Below, piece by piece: positions 8,132 to 16,346 of a stretch of DNA of 30,216 nucleotides. The stretch's first letter is position 1, and each line of letters starts with the position of its first letter. A program made the translations under genes and the position numbers. The notes below the pieces were generated by a model. The model saw nothing but the letters and a program-made list of their open reading frames with translations, was not told the origin of the DNA and searched no databases. Where the stretch lies: the NCBI GenBank assembly GCA_031556065.1, contig JAVBTR010000076.1, positions 1-30,216 of the forward strand. Reading direction: 5' to 3'. This DNA is from JAVBTR01 sp031556065. GTDB lineage: Bacteria; Bacillota; Clostridia; Christensenellales; Aristaeellaceae.

Positions 8132-8209
8132 CATCGTGCAGAAACGCTTTTTTGTAAAAATGCATTTTAGGAAATGATTGATTTTGCGCTATTTTTGCGT
8201 CTTTTGCGC

Positions 8210-8238
8210 TTTAAGGACAAATGAATGGTTTGTATAAT
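8210..8238 (+). promoter_or_regulatory. Probable promoter of the sugar importer operon
   Basis: A perfect TATAAT (8233-8238) lies 17 bases after a weak -35 box TTTAAG (8210-8215), and 45 bases before the first permease ATG. The weak -35 suggests that an activator may be needed. The AraC-family protein in this window is a possible but unproven candidate. Confidence 0.5.
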
Positions 8239-8282
8239 AAGTTTACACAGTACATGAAAACCAAACGAAAAGGGGCGACACC

Positions 8283-9245
8283 ATGAGCATAAAGCCTGCG
8301 GTTCAGCCGAAGCTTCAAAAAACGTGGTCACAGCGGCTGTGGCACAACATCGCTACATACCGCTACTTACACCTAATGCTAATTCCCGGCCTGGCCTTCT
8401 TCCTATTATTTAAGTATGTGCCCATGTACGGCATTCTGATCGCCTTTAAAAACTATAAGGGCGCGGCAGGTGGCTTCGCGGCTATTATGAAGGCGGATTG
8501 GCTGGGGCTTAAGAACTTTCAGGTGTTCTTTAATTCCCTGTATTGTTCCAGGGTCTTTACCAACACCATTTACTTAAGCTGTTTACGTTTGATCTTCAGC
8601 TTTACCGCGCCGATTATCTTGGCTCTTTTGATTAACGAAATCCGTTCCAATGCTTTTAAGCGCACCGTGCAGACCATTACCTACATGCCTTATTTCCTTT
8701 CTTGGGTTGTGGTGGCAGGTCTTCTTAATACCCTGCTTTCCCCGGACAATGGCGCGATTAACGCAATCATCAAGCTTTGCGGCGGCCAGCCCATTTATTT
8801 TTTAACCTCCAAACAGTGGTTCCGGCCGATTCTGATCATCAGCGAAATCTGGAAGAGCATCGGTTATGGCTCCATTGTATACCTGGCGGCCATATCGGGC
8901 ATCGACCAGGAGCAGTATGAAGCGGCCAGGGTGGATGGGGCCAGTAAACTAAGGCAGATCATTCACATTACGCTGCCAGCCATTTCCGAAATCATCGCCA
9001 TTATGCTGATTTTGCAAATTGGCCGCATGTTCGACGATAACTTCGATCAGATTTTCAACTTATACAGCCCTTCCGTATACGAAGTGTCGGATGTGTTTGA
9101 AACCTATATTTACCGTAACGGCATCCAGAAATCCAATTTCTCATATTCCGCAGCAGTGGGCCTGGTGAAATCCTCCCTGGCGCTGGTGATGATTGTCTTG
9201 AGCAATGCCGGTGCCAAGCGCCTGGGCGCTGAAGGTCTATTCTAA
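8283..9245 (+). CDS. Carbohydrate ABC transporter permease, LplB family
   Basis: 320-residue inner subunit of a sugar importer. The N-terminal region is cytoplasmic, followed by a first membrane segment (LMLIPGLAFFLLFKYVPMYG) and about five more. The coupling-loop EAA motif reads EAARVDGASKLRQIIHITLP, the site that docks the ATPase. LplB/YtcP-type systems typically import oligosaccharides or glycoside fragments and borrow a shared MsmX-like ATPase; none is encoded here. AAAGGGG precedes the ATG. It is the first gene of a three-gene operon, 17 bases before the second permease. The substrate is not known. Confidence 0.92.
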   Translation: MSIKPAVQPKLQKTWSQRLWHNIATYRYLHLMLIPGLAFFLLFKYVPMYGILIAFKNYKGAAGGFAAIMKADWLGLKNFQVFFNSLYCSRVFTNTIYLSCLRLIFSFTAPIILALLINEIRSNAFKRTVQTITYMPYFLSWVVVAGLLNTLLSPDNGAINAIIKLCGGQPIYFLTSKQWFRPILIISEIWKSIGYGSIVYLAAISGIDQEQYEAARVDGASKLRQIIHITLPAISEIIAIMLILQIGRMFDDNFDQIFNLYSPSVYEVSDVFETYIYRNGIQKSNFSYSAAVGLVKSSLALVMIVLSNAGAKRLGAEGLF

Positions 9246-9262
9246 GAAAGGAGGGAACCAAA

Positions 9263-10144
9263 ATGAACGCCATGTCAACCAAGGGCGAAAAGATTTTTAG
9301 CTGGTGCAACAATATTTTCATGGTGCTTTTATGCGCGGTGATGCTCTACCCGGTTTTATTCGTTCTGGGCCGCTCCGTAACCCCAGAGTTTGAACGGGCT
9401 ACCCATCCTTTAAGGTTGATTCCTTCCACCTTTGATTGGACCGGCTATAAGTTTATTTTTTCTTCCGGCTCCAATATCTTAAATGCTTACAAAACAACCA
9501 TTGCCCGTACATTGATCGGCACCACCTTCAATATTGTGGTGACCACCCTGTTGGCTTACCCTCTTTCAAAAAAATACTACCCCCTTAAAAAGTTTGTTAC
9601 CGGGATCATCGTATTCACCATGTGGTTTTCCGGCGGGCTGATCCCCAGCTTCCTTCTGAATAAATCCCTAGGGCTGATCAACAATTTCTGGGTATACATT
9701 CTGCCCTGTATGGTCAATGCCTTTAACATGATCATTATGCGCAACTTCTTTATGCAGATACCGGATTCCCTAGAGGAGTCTGCCAAGCTGGACGGGGCCA
9801 ATGATCTAAGGGTATTCTTCAGCATTTACCTGCCCCTGTCTACCGCGTCCATCGCTACCATAACGTTGTTCTACGCGGTGTATCACTGGAACATGTGGTT
9901 TGATTCCATGCTTTACATGAACAAAAAAGAAATGTGGACCATGCAGTACACCCTGCGCCAATTGATCGATTCCGCCACCGTGGCGGATATCGCTACCATC
10001 GGTTCCGCCATGGATAATATTCCCCCGGCGGAAACAGTCAGAATGTCAACCATCGTTGTTGCCACTGTGCCTATTCTCTGTGTTTACCCGTTCCTGCAAA
10101 AGTATTTTGTTAAGGGGATGCTGGTAGGCTCCGTGAAAGGGTAA
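9263..10144 (+). CDS. Carbohydrate ABC transporter permease, LplC/YtcP family
   Basis: 293-residue second permease of the importer. A membrane segment at ~20-40 (FMVLLCAVMLYPVLFVLGRS) is followed by about five others. The EAA coupling motif is EESAKLDGANDLRVFFSIYLP, slightly atypical in its first residues but in the correct place. The C-terminus ends FLQKYFVKGMLVGSVKG, the usual ending for this family. GAAAGGAGGGA lies before the first ATG; a second ATG three codons later is possible. It would form a heterodimeric channel with the preceding LplB-type subunit. Confidence 0.92.
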   Translation: MNAMSTKGEKIFSWCNNIFMVLLCAVMLYPVLFVLGRSVTPEFERATHPLRLIPSTFDWTGYKFIFSSGSNILNAYKTTIARTLIGTTFNIVVTTLLAYPLSKKYYPLKKFVTGIIVFTMWFSGGLIPSFLLNKSLGLINNFWVYILPCMVNAFNMIIMRNFFMQIPDSLEESAKLDGANDLRVFFSIYLPLSTASIATITLFYAVYHWNMWFDSMLYMNKKEMWTMQYTLRQLIDSATVADIATIGSAMDNIPPAETVRMSTIVVATVPILCVYPFLQKYFVKGMLVGSVKG

Positions 10145-10182
10145 AACAAAAACGATGGATGAAAAATAAAGGAGGTACCCCT

Positions 10183-11724
10183 ATGAAAAAGCTCGTAGCC
10201 CTTCTGCTCGCCGCCATGATGCTGCTCTCTATGGTATCCGTTGCCATGGCAGATGACGCGCAGACCGAACCCGCCCGTTTTGTGATCCGTTCCAACTCCA
10301 ACAAGGAAAACAAAACCGAGAACGACAAGGTCAAGGCCCTGATCGAAGAAAAATCCGGCATCAAGTTCGAAGTCATCGTGGTGGCGGAAAATACCTGGGC
10401 CGAAAAGGTCAATGTGATGATGGCCGGTTCTGAACAGTTCGACATCATCAACCTCACCGCCAATGGCGGCGTGTGGTCCACTTATGCGGCCAACGGCGCT
10501 ATCCAGCCCTTTACTATGGAGATGTTGGAAGAATATGCCCCTCACCTTTTGGCCATGTTCCCCGAAGAAGCATGGATTCCTTGCAAGGACGCGGAAGGCA
10601 ATATCTGGGCGTTGCCCCGTCACGAAGCCTTTACCGCTGGCGGCGTGCCCTCCATCCGTACAGACTGGCTGGAAAAGCTGGGCCTTTCCATGCCTACCAC
10701 TTTAGCTGAACTGGAAGTCTATTTTGAAGGCGTTAAGACCAGCGACCTGAATGGCAACGGCCTCGTTGGGGACGAATATGGCTACATCCCTTATTTCCAG
10801 AGCCTGTTTACCGGTCCCTTACATGTGTATTACCTTGGCACCAAGGGCGATTGCAACAACAATGACCGCTTCTTGGATGAAGACGGCCTGGTAAAACCCT
10901 GGTACATGCATAAGAACGCCTGGGCTTTGATCGCCAAGGGCGCTGAGTGGTACCAAAAGGGTTATATCAACCAGGATTACTTGACCATGACCAACGAAAC
11001 CGCTAATGACATGGGCGCTACCGATCGTATCGGCATGTGCTCCGGCTGGTACAACATGGGCCTCCAGGGCACTGAACGCTTGGTAGCCGCTACCCCCGAT
11101 ACCACCTGTGCCTGGGCTGCTATTCCCAACTTCACCGATGCTGTTAGCGGTGTGAACGCCTGGGGCGGCAATCCTATCTACATGGCTGAACTGGCCCTTT
11201 CCGCTACCTGCGAAAACCCTGAATGGGCGCTGAAGCTCTTGGACTGGATTTACACCAGCGAAGAAAACTACATGCTGGCTACCTACGGTATTGCCGGGGA
11301 TCACTTCATCCTCAGCGAAGACGGCCAGACCTTCACCCAGCCCGAAGGTGCCACCGACCGCTATATGCTGGAATACCAGTTGCTTGAGTGGTACGACTAC
11401 GACAAGTATCCCGAACCTCTTGTTAACCAAGAAAACTCTACATGGCGCGCATACACCGCTTACCAGATGCGCAACCAGATCGATGCCGGCATCAGCGCCA
11501 TTCCTCCCTTCGATTACTATGTACCCTATGATCTCAACGGCACCGACGCTGAATTCCTCACCGATGACGCCGAGACCCTGATCAAAGAGGCCATGGAAAA
11601 AGCCATGGTTGGGGAACTGACCGAAGCTGAATGGAACAAGACCGTGGAAACCGCGTGGAATATCGACGGTCAGGTTCGCAGCGCTGTTTGGACTGAACAA
11701 TACTTTGCGTTTGTAGGCAAATAA
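10183..11724 (+). CDS. Extracellular solute-binding protein of the LplB/LplC importer
   Basis: 513-residue exported binding protein. The ATG at 10183 has AAAGGAGGT in front and opens a clear signal peptide (positive MKK, a hydrophobic stretch to residue ~20, then AMA before D24). There is no lipobox cysteine, so signal peptidase I cleavage after A23 is predicted rather than lipid anchoring, which is odd for a Gram-positive binding protein. The mature part has solute-binding family 1 features (VMMAGSEQFDII, EGNIWALPRH, GLSMPTTLAELE). Codon choice is strongly biased to C-ending codons compared with neighbours, as expected for a highly expressed gene. It is followed by a strong terminator. Confidence 0.9.
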   Translation: MKKLVALLLAAMMLLSMVSVAMADDAQTEPARFVIRSNSNKENKTENDKVKALIEEKSGIKFEVIVVAENTWAEKVNVMMAGSEQFDIINLTANGGVWSTYAANGAIQPFTMEMLEEYAPHLLAMFPEEAWIPCKDAEGNIWALPRHEAFTAGGVPSIRTDWLEKLGLSMPTTLAELEVYFEGVKTSDLNGNGLVGDEYGYIPYFQSLFTGPLHVYYLGTKGDCNNNDRFLDEDGLVKPWYMHKNAWALIAKGAEWYQKGYINQDYLTMTNETANDMGATDRIGMCSGWYNMGLQGTERLVAATPDTTCAWAAIPNFTDAVSGVNAWGGNPIYMAELALSATCENPEWALKLLDWIYTSEENYMLATYGIAGDHFILSEDGQTFTQPEGATDRYMLEYQLLEWYDYDKYPEPLVNQENSTWRAYTAYQMRNQIDAGISAIPPFDYYVPYDLNGTDAEFLTDDAETLIKEAMEKAMVGELTEAEWNKTVETAWNIDGQVRSAVWTEQYFAFVGK

Positions 11725-11802
11725 TGGGACGATCATCGAAAGGGGCTCACCTGCGGGCTATTCCCACATTGAACCCTTTCGGCTGGTCTTATAGCAGCAT
11801 CC

Positions 11803-11831
11803 GGGGCCGCTCATTTAAGAGCGGCCCTTTT
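11803..11831 (+). terminator. Rho-independent terminator of the importer operon
   Basis: GGGCCGCTC (11804-11812) pairs perfectly with GAGCGGCCC (11819-11827) around a six-base loop, followed by TTTT. It lies 80 bases after the binding-protein stop. Confidence 0.9.
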
Positions 11832-12125
11832 GTACGTGCCCAGGAGACAGCGCCTTGTGTGCGCCCTGGTGCCAGCCTGGATCATGGAGATTCCGCTTAT
11901 AAACGGATACGGAGCCAGTATTTTAAAATGGGGTCAGGGCCGCACGAAAACTGCGCGCATCGAGGATCATATAAGCAATGGTATTAAATGGGTCAATGAA
12001 TGCTGTTTAAAAATGAAGTAAAGTGAATAAGCTCGTTTTCCAAAGGCGGATAACTGCCTTATAGGGCTGCCGGCCTTTGGCTTTATGGCCTAAGTGTAAA
12101 TTTGCGCCCCTTTTGGCGTCAAGTC
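11832..12125. other. Intergenic region without a convincing gene
   Basis: No coding frame with a ribosome binding site and a recognisable product is seen between the importer terminator and the next promoter. Short open frames exist but look accidental or eroded. A hairpin can form from CCAAAGGC (12040-12047) and GCCTTTGG (12073-12080), and an alternative smaller one from AAGGC and GCCTT inside it. These lie upstream of the promoter at 12126, so they are not part of that transcript's leader. Confidence 0.5.
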
Positions 12126-12153
12126 TTTACAAGAAATGAAAAAATGATATAAT
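12126..12153 (+). promoter_or_regulatory. Promoter of the tubulin-like/actin-like operon
   Basis: TTTACA (12126-12131), a 16-base spacer, then perfect TATAAT (12148-12153) with an upstream TG (extended -10). Transcription would start near 12160, leaving a leader of about 60 bases before the first gene. The near-consensus sequence suggests housekeeping sigma and constitutive expression. Confidence 0.8.
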
Positions 12154-12222
12154 TTATGAGATAACCTTTGCGAAATATGACGAAAGATTTACGGGACTGA
12201 AAACGAAAGGCGGAAAAAGAGC

Positions 12223-13818
12223 TTGAAGCAATTTCGACCCTACCGCCCATGGGCAGCATTCGCGGTGATCGCGCTGTTGTTTTTAAGCTGGCTTGCGGCA
12301 GGTATATATGCGGATTTAAGCCAAACCAACGAGGAGTTGAATATGAATGCCTTTGAGCCTTATGTGCTGGAGGCAGTTGAAGCTGGAGTGTTTACGCAAA
12401 AAAAGGTGAATGTGTTTGTGGAAACAGATGCATCAATGCGCGGTTTTTTGGATGAAACCAGGCGGCAGGGCTGCGTCCCCCATTCTTACAAGGAGATGCT
12501 AACCAGCCTTGAAGAAACGGTGAAGCCTTTGGGTACGGATGTGCGAACGGCCTATTATGGGTTTTCAAAGGAATGGCAAGGCAGCATGGCTAAAAGTGCG
12601 TTGCTGAATCAAGAAACCTATCAGCCCCTGACCGAGCAGGCCCAGGCCCGCAGCGGTTATATCGATGAGTTGGCCACGGCCCTTGCCAATGTGGAAAAGG
12701 GCAGCCTAACCATGATTTTTACCGATTTGGAAAGTGGCGGAGGCAGCCAAGAGGACCAAATTCTGGAATTAACCCAGGGAATTTTTGAAGCTGGCGATGC
12801 CATTATTGTTCAGCGTTTTATCAGCGCTTATGGTGGTATGATCTACGATTATGGCGGTCTTAGTACTGATATTGCCTATGGCAGCGACGAAAAGGGCGGT
12901 TCAAAGACTGCCGTTATAGCGGGGGTGCCTTATTTCCACCGTCTGCCACGGGCGTTTTATGTGATTCTTATTGGCGATGGAGATGAGTGCGAGATATTGC
13001 GCCAACAGCTCTGCGCTTTCTACGATGGGCTTAAAATTAAGCATATGGATGAAACCACCACCTGCAACGCCAAGCATGATTATTTAAGCTACTGGGCTTA
13101 TGATGAAGTCCGCTATGAAGTGCTGCGTTCCCGGGCTGTGCTGTGCGCTGCAGGGGATATTTCCTTTTTGCAGACCCAGAGGGCGGCGCTTTTAGCCAAC
13201 AGCCCTTGGGCCCAAACCCATGGAGTGTATGAATATTTGGTGCAAAAGGGCAATGAGGCCCAGATTCCCTTTTCTTTTACCCCTAAAGTGGATGGGTTTG
13301 GACAAAGCTATTTTGGGGTTTGTGAAACGCCCAGGATGAGTGTTTATAAGGTTGCTGGCGAAAAAGCGAAAATGGCCCTGGATGAAAAGGCTGATGTGCA
13401 GATGAAGCCCAAAGACTTTTTACTAGGCCGGGGGTTGAACGGCACAAAGCTTACGCTGATCCAACATCCGGCAGGCGGTGTTTTTACGGCTGCGGCCAAT
13501 GTGGAAGGAAACAAAGTGGCTGGAGCTCTGAATATTGATACCCTGAATGCTGAAAAAGGGCTTTACCGGGTAGTGCTGGGCCTATGGCTTAAGCCCACCG
13601 TGGGAGACAATGCCAATACGCTTAAAATCGATAAGGCCGATTGGTCTGTGCAGATTCAGGCTATATCGGCTGCCGGATGGACGGTGGAAAGCAATCCATT
13701 TATAAAAACAATAGGCGTGCAGCAAAAATTGGAAACCATTCTGCGGGCCTATAAGCTATCCGAAGCAGATGTGAGCTACCCCGTGGCCAATGTGACCATC
13801 GACGTACGCATTCGCTAA
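12223..13818 (+). CDS. Membrane-anchored von Willebrand A-like protein of the tubulin/actin operon
   Basis: 531 residues, function unknown. A TTG start is chosen because it includes the only membrane segment (WAAFAVIALLFLSWLAAG, residues 10-27); the next ATG (residue 41) would remove it, and AAAGGCGG lies upstream. The bulk would lie outside the membrane. Residues 62-75 (VNVFVETDASMRGF) resemble the first metal-site loop of von Willebrand A domains (D69-x-S71), and MIFTDLESGGG (T167-D168) the third. The usual second serine is a methionine, so the metal site may be altered. The C-terminal ~150 residues (from ~390) look beta-rich. It is first of four tightly spaced genes. A relation to phosphodiesterase-like folds is also possible. 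Confidence 0.65.
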   Translation: MKQFRPYRPWAAFAVIALLFLSWLAAGIYADLSQTNEELNMNAFEPYVLEAVEAGVFTQKKVNVFVETDASMRGFLDETRRQGCVPHSYKEMLTSLEETVKPLGTDVRTAYYGFSKEWQGSMAKSALLNQETYQPLTEQAQARSGYIDELATALANVEKGSLTMIFTDLESGGGSQEDQILELTQGIFEAGDAIIVQRFISAYGGMIYDYGGLSTDIAYGSDEKGGSKTAVIAGVPYFHRLPRAFYVILIGDGDECEILRQQLCAFYDGLKIKHMDETTTCNAKHDYLSYWAYDEVRYEVLRSRAVLCAAGDISFLQTQRAALLANSPWAQTHGVYEYLVQKGNEAQIPFSFTPKVDGFGQSYFGVCETPRMSVYKVAGEKAKMALDEKADVQMKPKDFLLGRGLNGTKLTLIQHPAGGVFTAAANVEGNKVAGALNIDTLNAEKGLYRVVLGLWLKPTVGDNANTLKIDKADWSVQIQAISAAGWTVESNPFIKTIGVQQKLETILRAYKLSEADVSYPVANVTIDVRIR

Positions 13819-13837
13819 AAAGAAAGGGGGTAAGGTA

Positions 13838-14665
13838 TTGTTTGGCATTTATAAGAAGCAGCGGCATTACATTCTGGCGTTGGTGTCCTTTGGCTTATAC
13901 GCACTGGCAATTTGCCTGGCGGCGCTGAACTGGGACAACCTTTTATTTGGCGGTGTGATGATGACAGCTCAAGACAGGTTGCGGCCCATTGGGGATATCG
14001 CGGTTCTGGATGGCCTGTTCAAAACCCAATTAGTTGGCGATTATGTGGCCTTCTGGGTGCTGTGTGTGTTTTCATATGGCGTATATCAATTTCTGCCCCG
14101 GCTGGATGCCGATGCAAAAACATTAAGATGCTTAGCCAGGCGTTACCGCCAGGGAATATTGGGCGGACTTTGCGCACTTGCGATCACTGTCTTTTGCCGG
14201 TTGTTTGCCATCTCGCCTTATGCGTCCGCTGCAGCCCGGACGGCCAGCCATACGGTGCTCATAGCGCTTTTGCTGGCCGCCATGGTTTTTGCTGTGGTGA
14301 AGATGCTGTTATTTGTTTCCTTAGCGCTTAAAACCCGGACATTTAAACAGGATTATCTTTTGCCTGTTTTATATGGGGCGCTGTTTGTTTTGGTGGTCCT
14401 TTTTGTGCCGGGGTATGTGGTGGTAACAGGCAGCCTTGTAACCCCTGTTGGCAATGGGTTGCCCGGGTATTTTCTGATTATGAATGGTTACGATATGGGC
14501 CTTTCTTTTATCCCTCTCATGGGCGCTCTTCTTATGGCGGTGAACCTAAAGTATAATGCGCCTTTGGCCTGCGGGGTGCCAATCGTGGAGAAGGGAATGC
14601 CTTTTAAGACACAGTATACGCTGATTACCCACCGAAGCAGGGAGGGGGTGGCCGAAGATGCTTGA
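13838..14665 (+). CDS. Polytopic membrane protein of the tubulin/actin operon
   Basis: 275 residues with about six predicted membrane segments: residues ~10-30, ~66-84, ~108-126, ~143-165, ~172-198 and ~222-240. I do not recognise the family. The start is TTG, with a strong AAAGGGGG seven bases upstream; no ATG alternative would keep the first segment. It begins 19 bases after the von Willebrand A-like gene and overlaps the tubulin-like gene by eight bases, so it is translationally coupled to it. It may form the membrane platform for the cytoplasmic tubulin-like and actin-like proteins, but this rests on gene order only. Confidence 0.7.
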   Translation: MFGIYKKQRHYILALVSFGLYALAICLAALNWDNLLFGGVMMTAQDRLRPIGDIAVLDGLFKTQLVGDYVAFWVLCVFSYGVYQFLPRLDADAKTLRCLARRYRQGILGGLCALAITVFCRLFAISPYASAAARTASHTVLIALLLAAMVFAVVKMLLFVSLALKTRTFKQDYLLPVLYGALFVLVVLFVPGYVVVTGSLVTPVGNGLPGYFLIMNGYDMGLSFIPLMGALLMAVNLKYNAPLACGVPIVEKGMPFKTQYTLITHRSREGVAEDA

Positions 14666-16331
14666 TAAGCAAACCCTTGGCAAACGGGATGCCTTCATTG
14701 CCGTTATGGGCGGCAGCGGCAGCATGGTTTTGGAAGCCATTGTGCATATGGCGGCCTTGGGCACTTTTGAAACCGATACCTTCCATGTACTGATCGTGGA
14801 AGTGGATAATGGCAACGGCAACCTTCGCCGCACAAGAGACGCGCTGGAGGCTTACATGCAAACCCATGATGTTTTGCGCGGGCAAACCAGCTTTTTTCTG
14901 CCAAGGTTTGAAATCTATACATGGTCCCCTTACAACAAGGGGTTAAGCGACAGGCAAAGTTCCTTGGAAGCCATGCTTTCCGGCGATGGGGATGCGCTGA
15001 TGCTTTCCAAACAGCTTTTTACCGACGCAGAAATGCGCCATACCATCGACGTGGGCTTTAAGGGACATCCCAATTTGGGTGTGCTGTTTATGGATAAGCT
15101 TTTAAAAGAGGATGACCGGGACGAGCATTTTGTTATTAACCGCTTTTTAAAGGCTTACATGCAATCCAAGGCGGATCGTATTATGCTGATCGGCTCCTGC
15201 TTTGGCGGCACGGGGGCAGCCTGCATCCCGGCTGTGGGGCGTTTTCTAAGAAGAAAACTAAAGGCATTGGGCTCCAAGGACAATTGTCTGGCGGCCCTTG
15301 TTATGCTGCCTACCTTCGATGTGATGCGGCCTGATCTGCATGAGGATCTGGACCCGGATTCTGATAGTTTCAGGGATAAGGTGAAAACCGTTCTAGCTGA
15401 TTACATGCACCATGATTTCTGGCCCGAGGATGGACAGGCTCCCTTGTACCGCCAATTGTACCTCCTGGGCGCACCGGACCGCATTGTTTATCCCAATTAT
15501 GCCGCCGGCGCCAGTGAGCAAATGAACCCTGCCAATTTCTATACCTGGTTTGCTACCACGGCCGTGAAGCAATTCTTAGCCTCTGACAGCATGGCGGGTA
15601 TCTATGTGGTATGGCAAAAGGATACGCCTTTTGGGTTTGCCAGATTTTCAAACGAGGTATTCCCGGGACTTGAACGCAAAGCCGCCAACATGATGCAGGC
15701 GATTCTCATTTACCTAACGGAGTACGAAAAAGAGATTGCTCGTTTCCCGAAAGTGGATAGTCAAAGCGCTATTGGAAACCATATCGCTGCCATTTCCGAT
15801 GGGTACAGCCGTCGTGCTTTTCCGGAAACGCTTTCCAAAACCCTTAAGCCCTTCGATGATTACGCCCTTGCCTTTATTGGCTTTATAGGGCAGATTGCCA
15901 CCCATCTGCCTTTGGACGCCGCCCAGGAATCCTGGGAGGAACAAAAGCAGGCTCAGGCGTTCCACCAGGTGAGATACCGGGTGGAGGGCAAGCCCAATCC
16001 ATATCTGGCATCTGCTTTGGCTCAGCGCTTTTTCAAGCTGGGCACGCTGTATAAACTGATGCAGCTGGAAGTAAAAAGCGCTAAGAAAACGCCAAAGGAT
16101 ACGGTCTATGCTGAAAGCTTCTTAAAGTTGACCGACCCGTTATGTTCAAAATTCAAAATGGCCCAGCCCTATTCAGTGATTCACGAAGCGACTGAGCATG
16201 TGTTTTTGAATAGGCCTGCGGCAATGATCCCGGCCTTTGTGCGGGAAAAAATAGCCACCTGTTCGCAAGAACCTGAATCTTGCGCACAAACGCTTTTAAC
16301 CGCGCTGTTTACAGCGTTTGATCTGTGTTAA
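14658..16331 (+). CDS. Divergent tubulin/FtsZ-like GTPase
   Basis: 557 residues. The N-terminus has a Rossmann start with a glycine-rich loop (FIAVMGGSGSMVLEA, G18-G21), then a second strand ending in an acidic residue (VLIVEVDNGNGN). A tubulin signature-like loop follows, GSCFGGTGA (residues 179-187), compare GGGTGS in FtsZ. A later Asn-containing helix (NPANFYTWFATTAV) is where tubulins contact the guanine. Order and spacing fit the tubulin fold; it resembles the 'tubulin-like' Pfam group Tubulin_2 more than FtsZ or TubZ. About 200 C-terminal residues have no visible tubulin counterpart. ATG at 14658 has GGAGGGGG upstream and overlaps the preceding gene by eight bases. GTP binding is likely; polymerisation is unknown. 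Confidence 0.72.
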   Translation: MLDKQTLGKRDAFIAVMGGSGSMVLEAIVHMAALGTFETDTFHVLIVEVDNGNGNLRRTRDALEAYMQTHDVLRGQTSFFLPRFEIYTWSPYNKGLSDRQSSLEAMLSGDGDALMLSKQLFTDAEMRHTIDVGFKGHPNLGVLFMDKLLKEDDRDEHFVINRFLKAYMQSKADRIMLIGSCFGGTGAACIPAVGRFLRRKLKALGSKDNCLAALVMLPTFDVMRPDLHEDLDPDSDSFRDKVKTVLADYMHHDFWPEDGQAPLYRQLYLLGAPDRIVYPNYAAGASEQMNPANFYTWFATTAVKQFLASDSMAGIYVVWQKDTPFGFARFSNEVFPGLERKAANMMQAILIYLTEYEKEIARFPKVDSQSAIGNHIAAISDGYSRRAFPETLSKTLKPFDDYALAFIGFIGQIATHLPLDAAQESWEEQKQAQAFHQVRYRVEGKPNPYLASALAQRFFKLGTLYKLMQLEVKSAKKTPKDTVYAESFLKLTDPLCSKFKMAQPYSVIHEATEHVFLNRPAAMIPAFVREKIATCSQEPESCAQTLLTALFTAFDLC

Positions 16332-16346
16332 GGGGGGAAAGAAAAC

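Noticed and set aside
8136..8155. Possible CcpA (cre) site near the importer promoter
   Set aside because: The AAACGC core is present but the symmetrical partner half does not fit the cre consensus.
10084..10623. Minus-strand frame of 179 codons over the permease/binding-protein junction
   Set aside because: Lies antisense to two certain genes and has low-complexity composition without family features.
10819..11736. Long minus-strand frame of 305 codons opposite the binding-protein gene
   Set aside because: It is the antisense shadow of a gene with strongly biased codons; no ribosome binding site and no recognisable domain.
11724..12021. Short plus-strand frames after the importer operon
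   Set aside because: One runs through the terminator hairpin; neither has a ribosome binding site or a recognisable protein. They may be chance or an eroded remnant.
12343..12345. ATG as start of the von Willebrand A-like gene
   Set aside because: It would delete the sole membrane segment and has no good ribosome binding site, so the TTG at 12223 is preferred.
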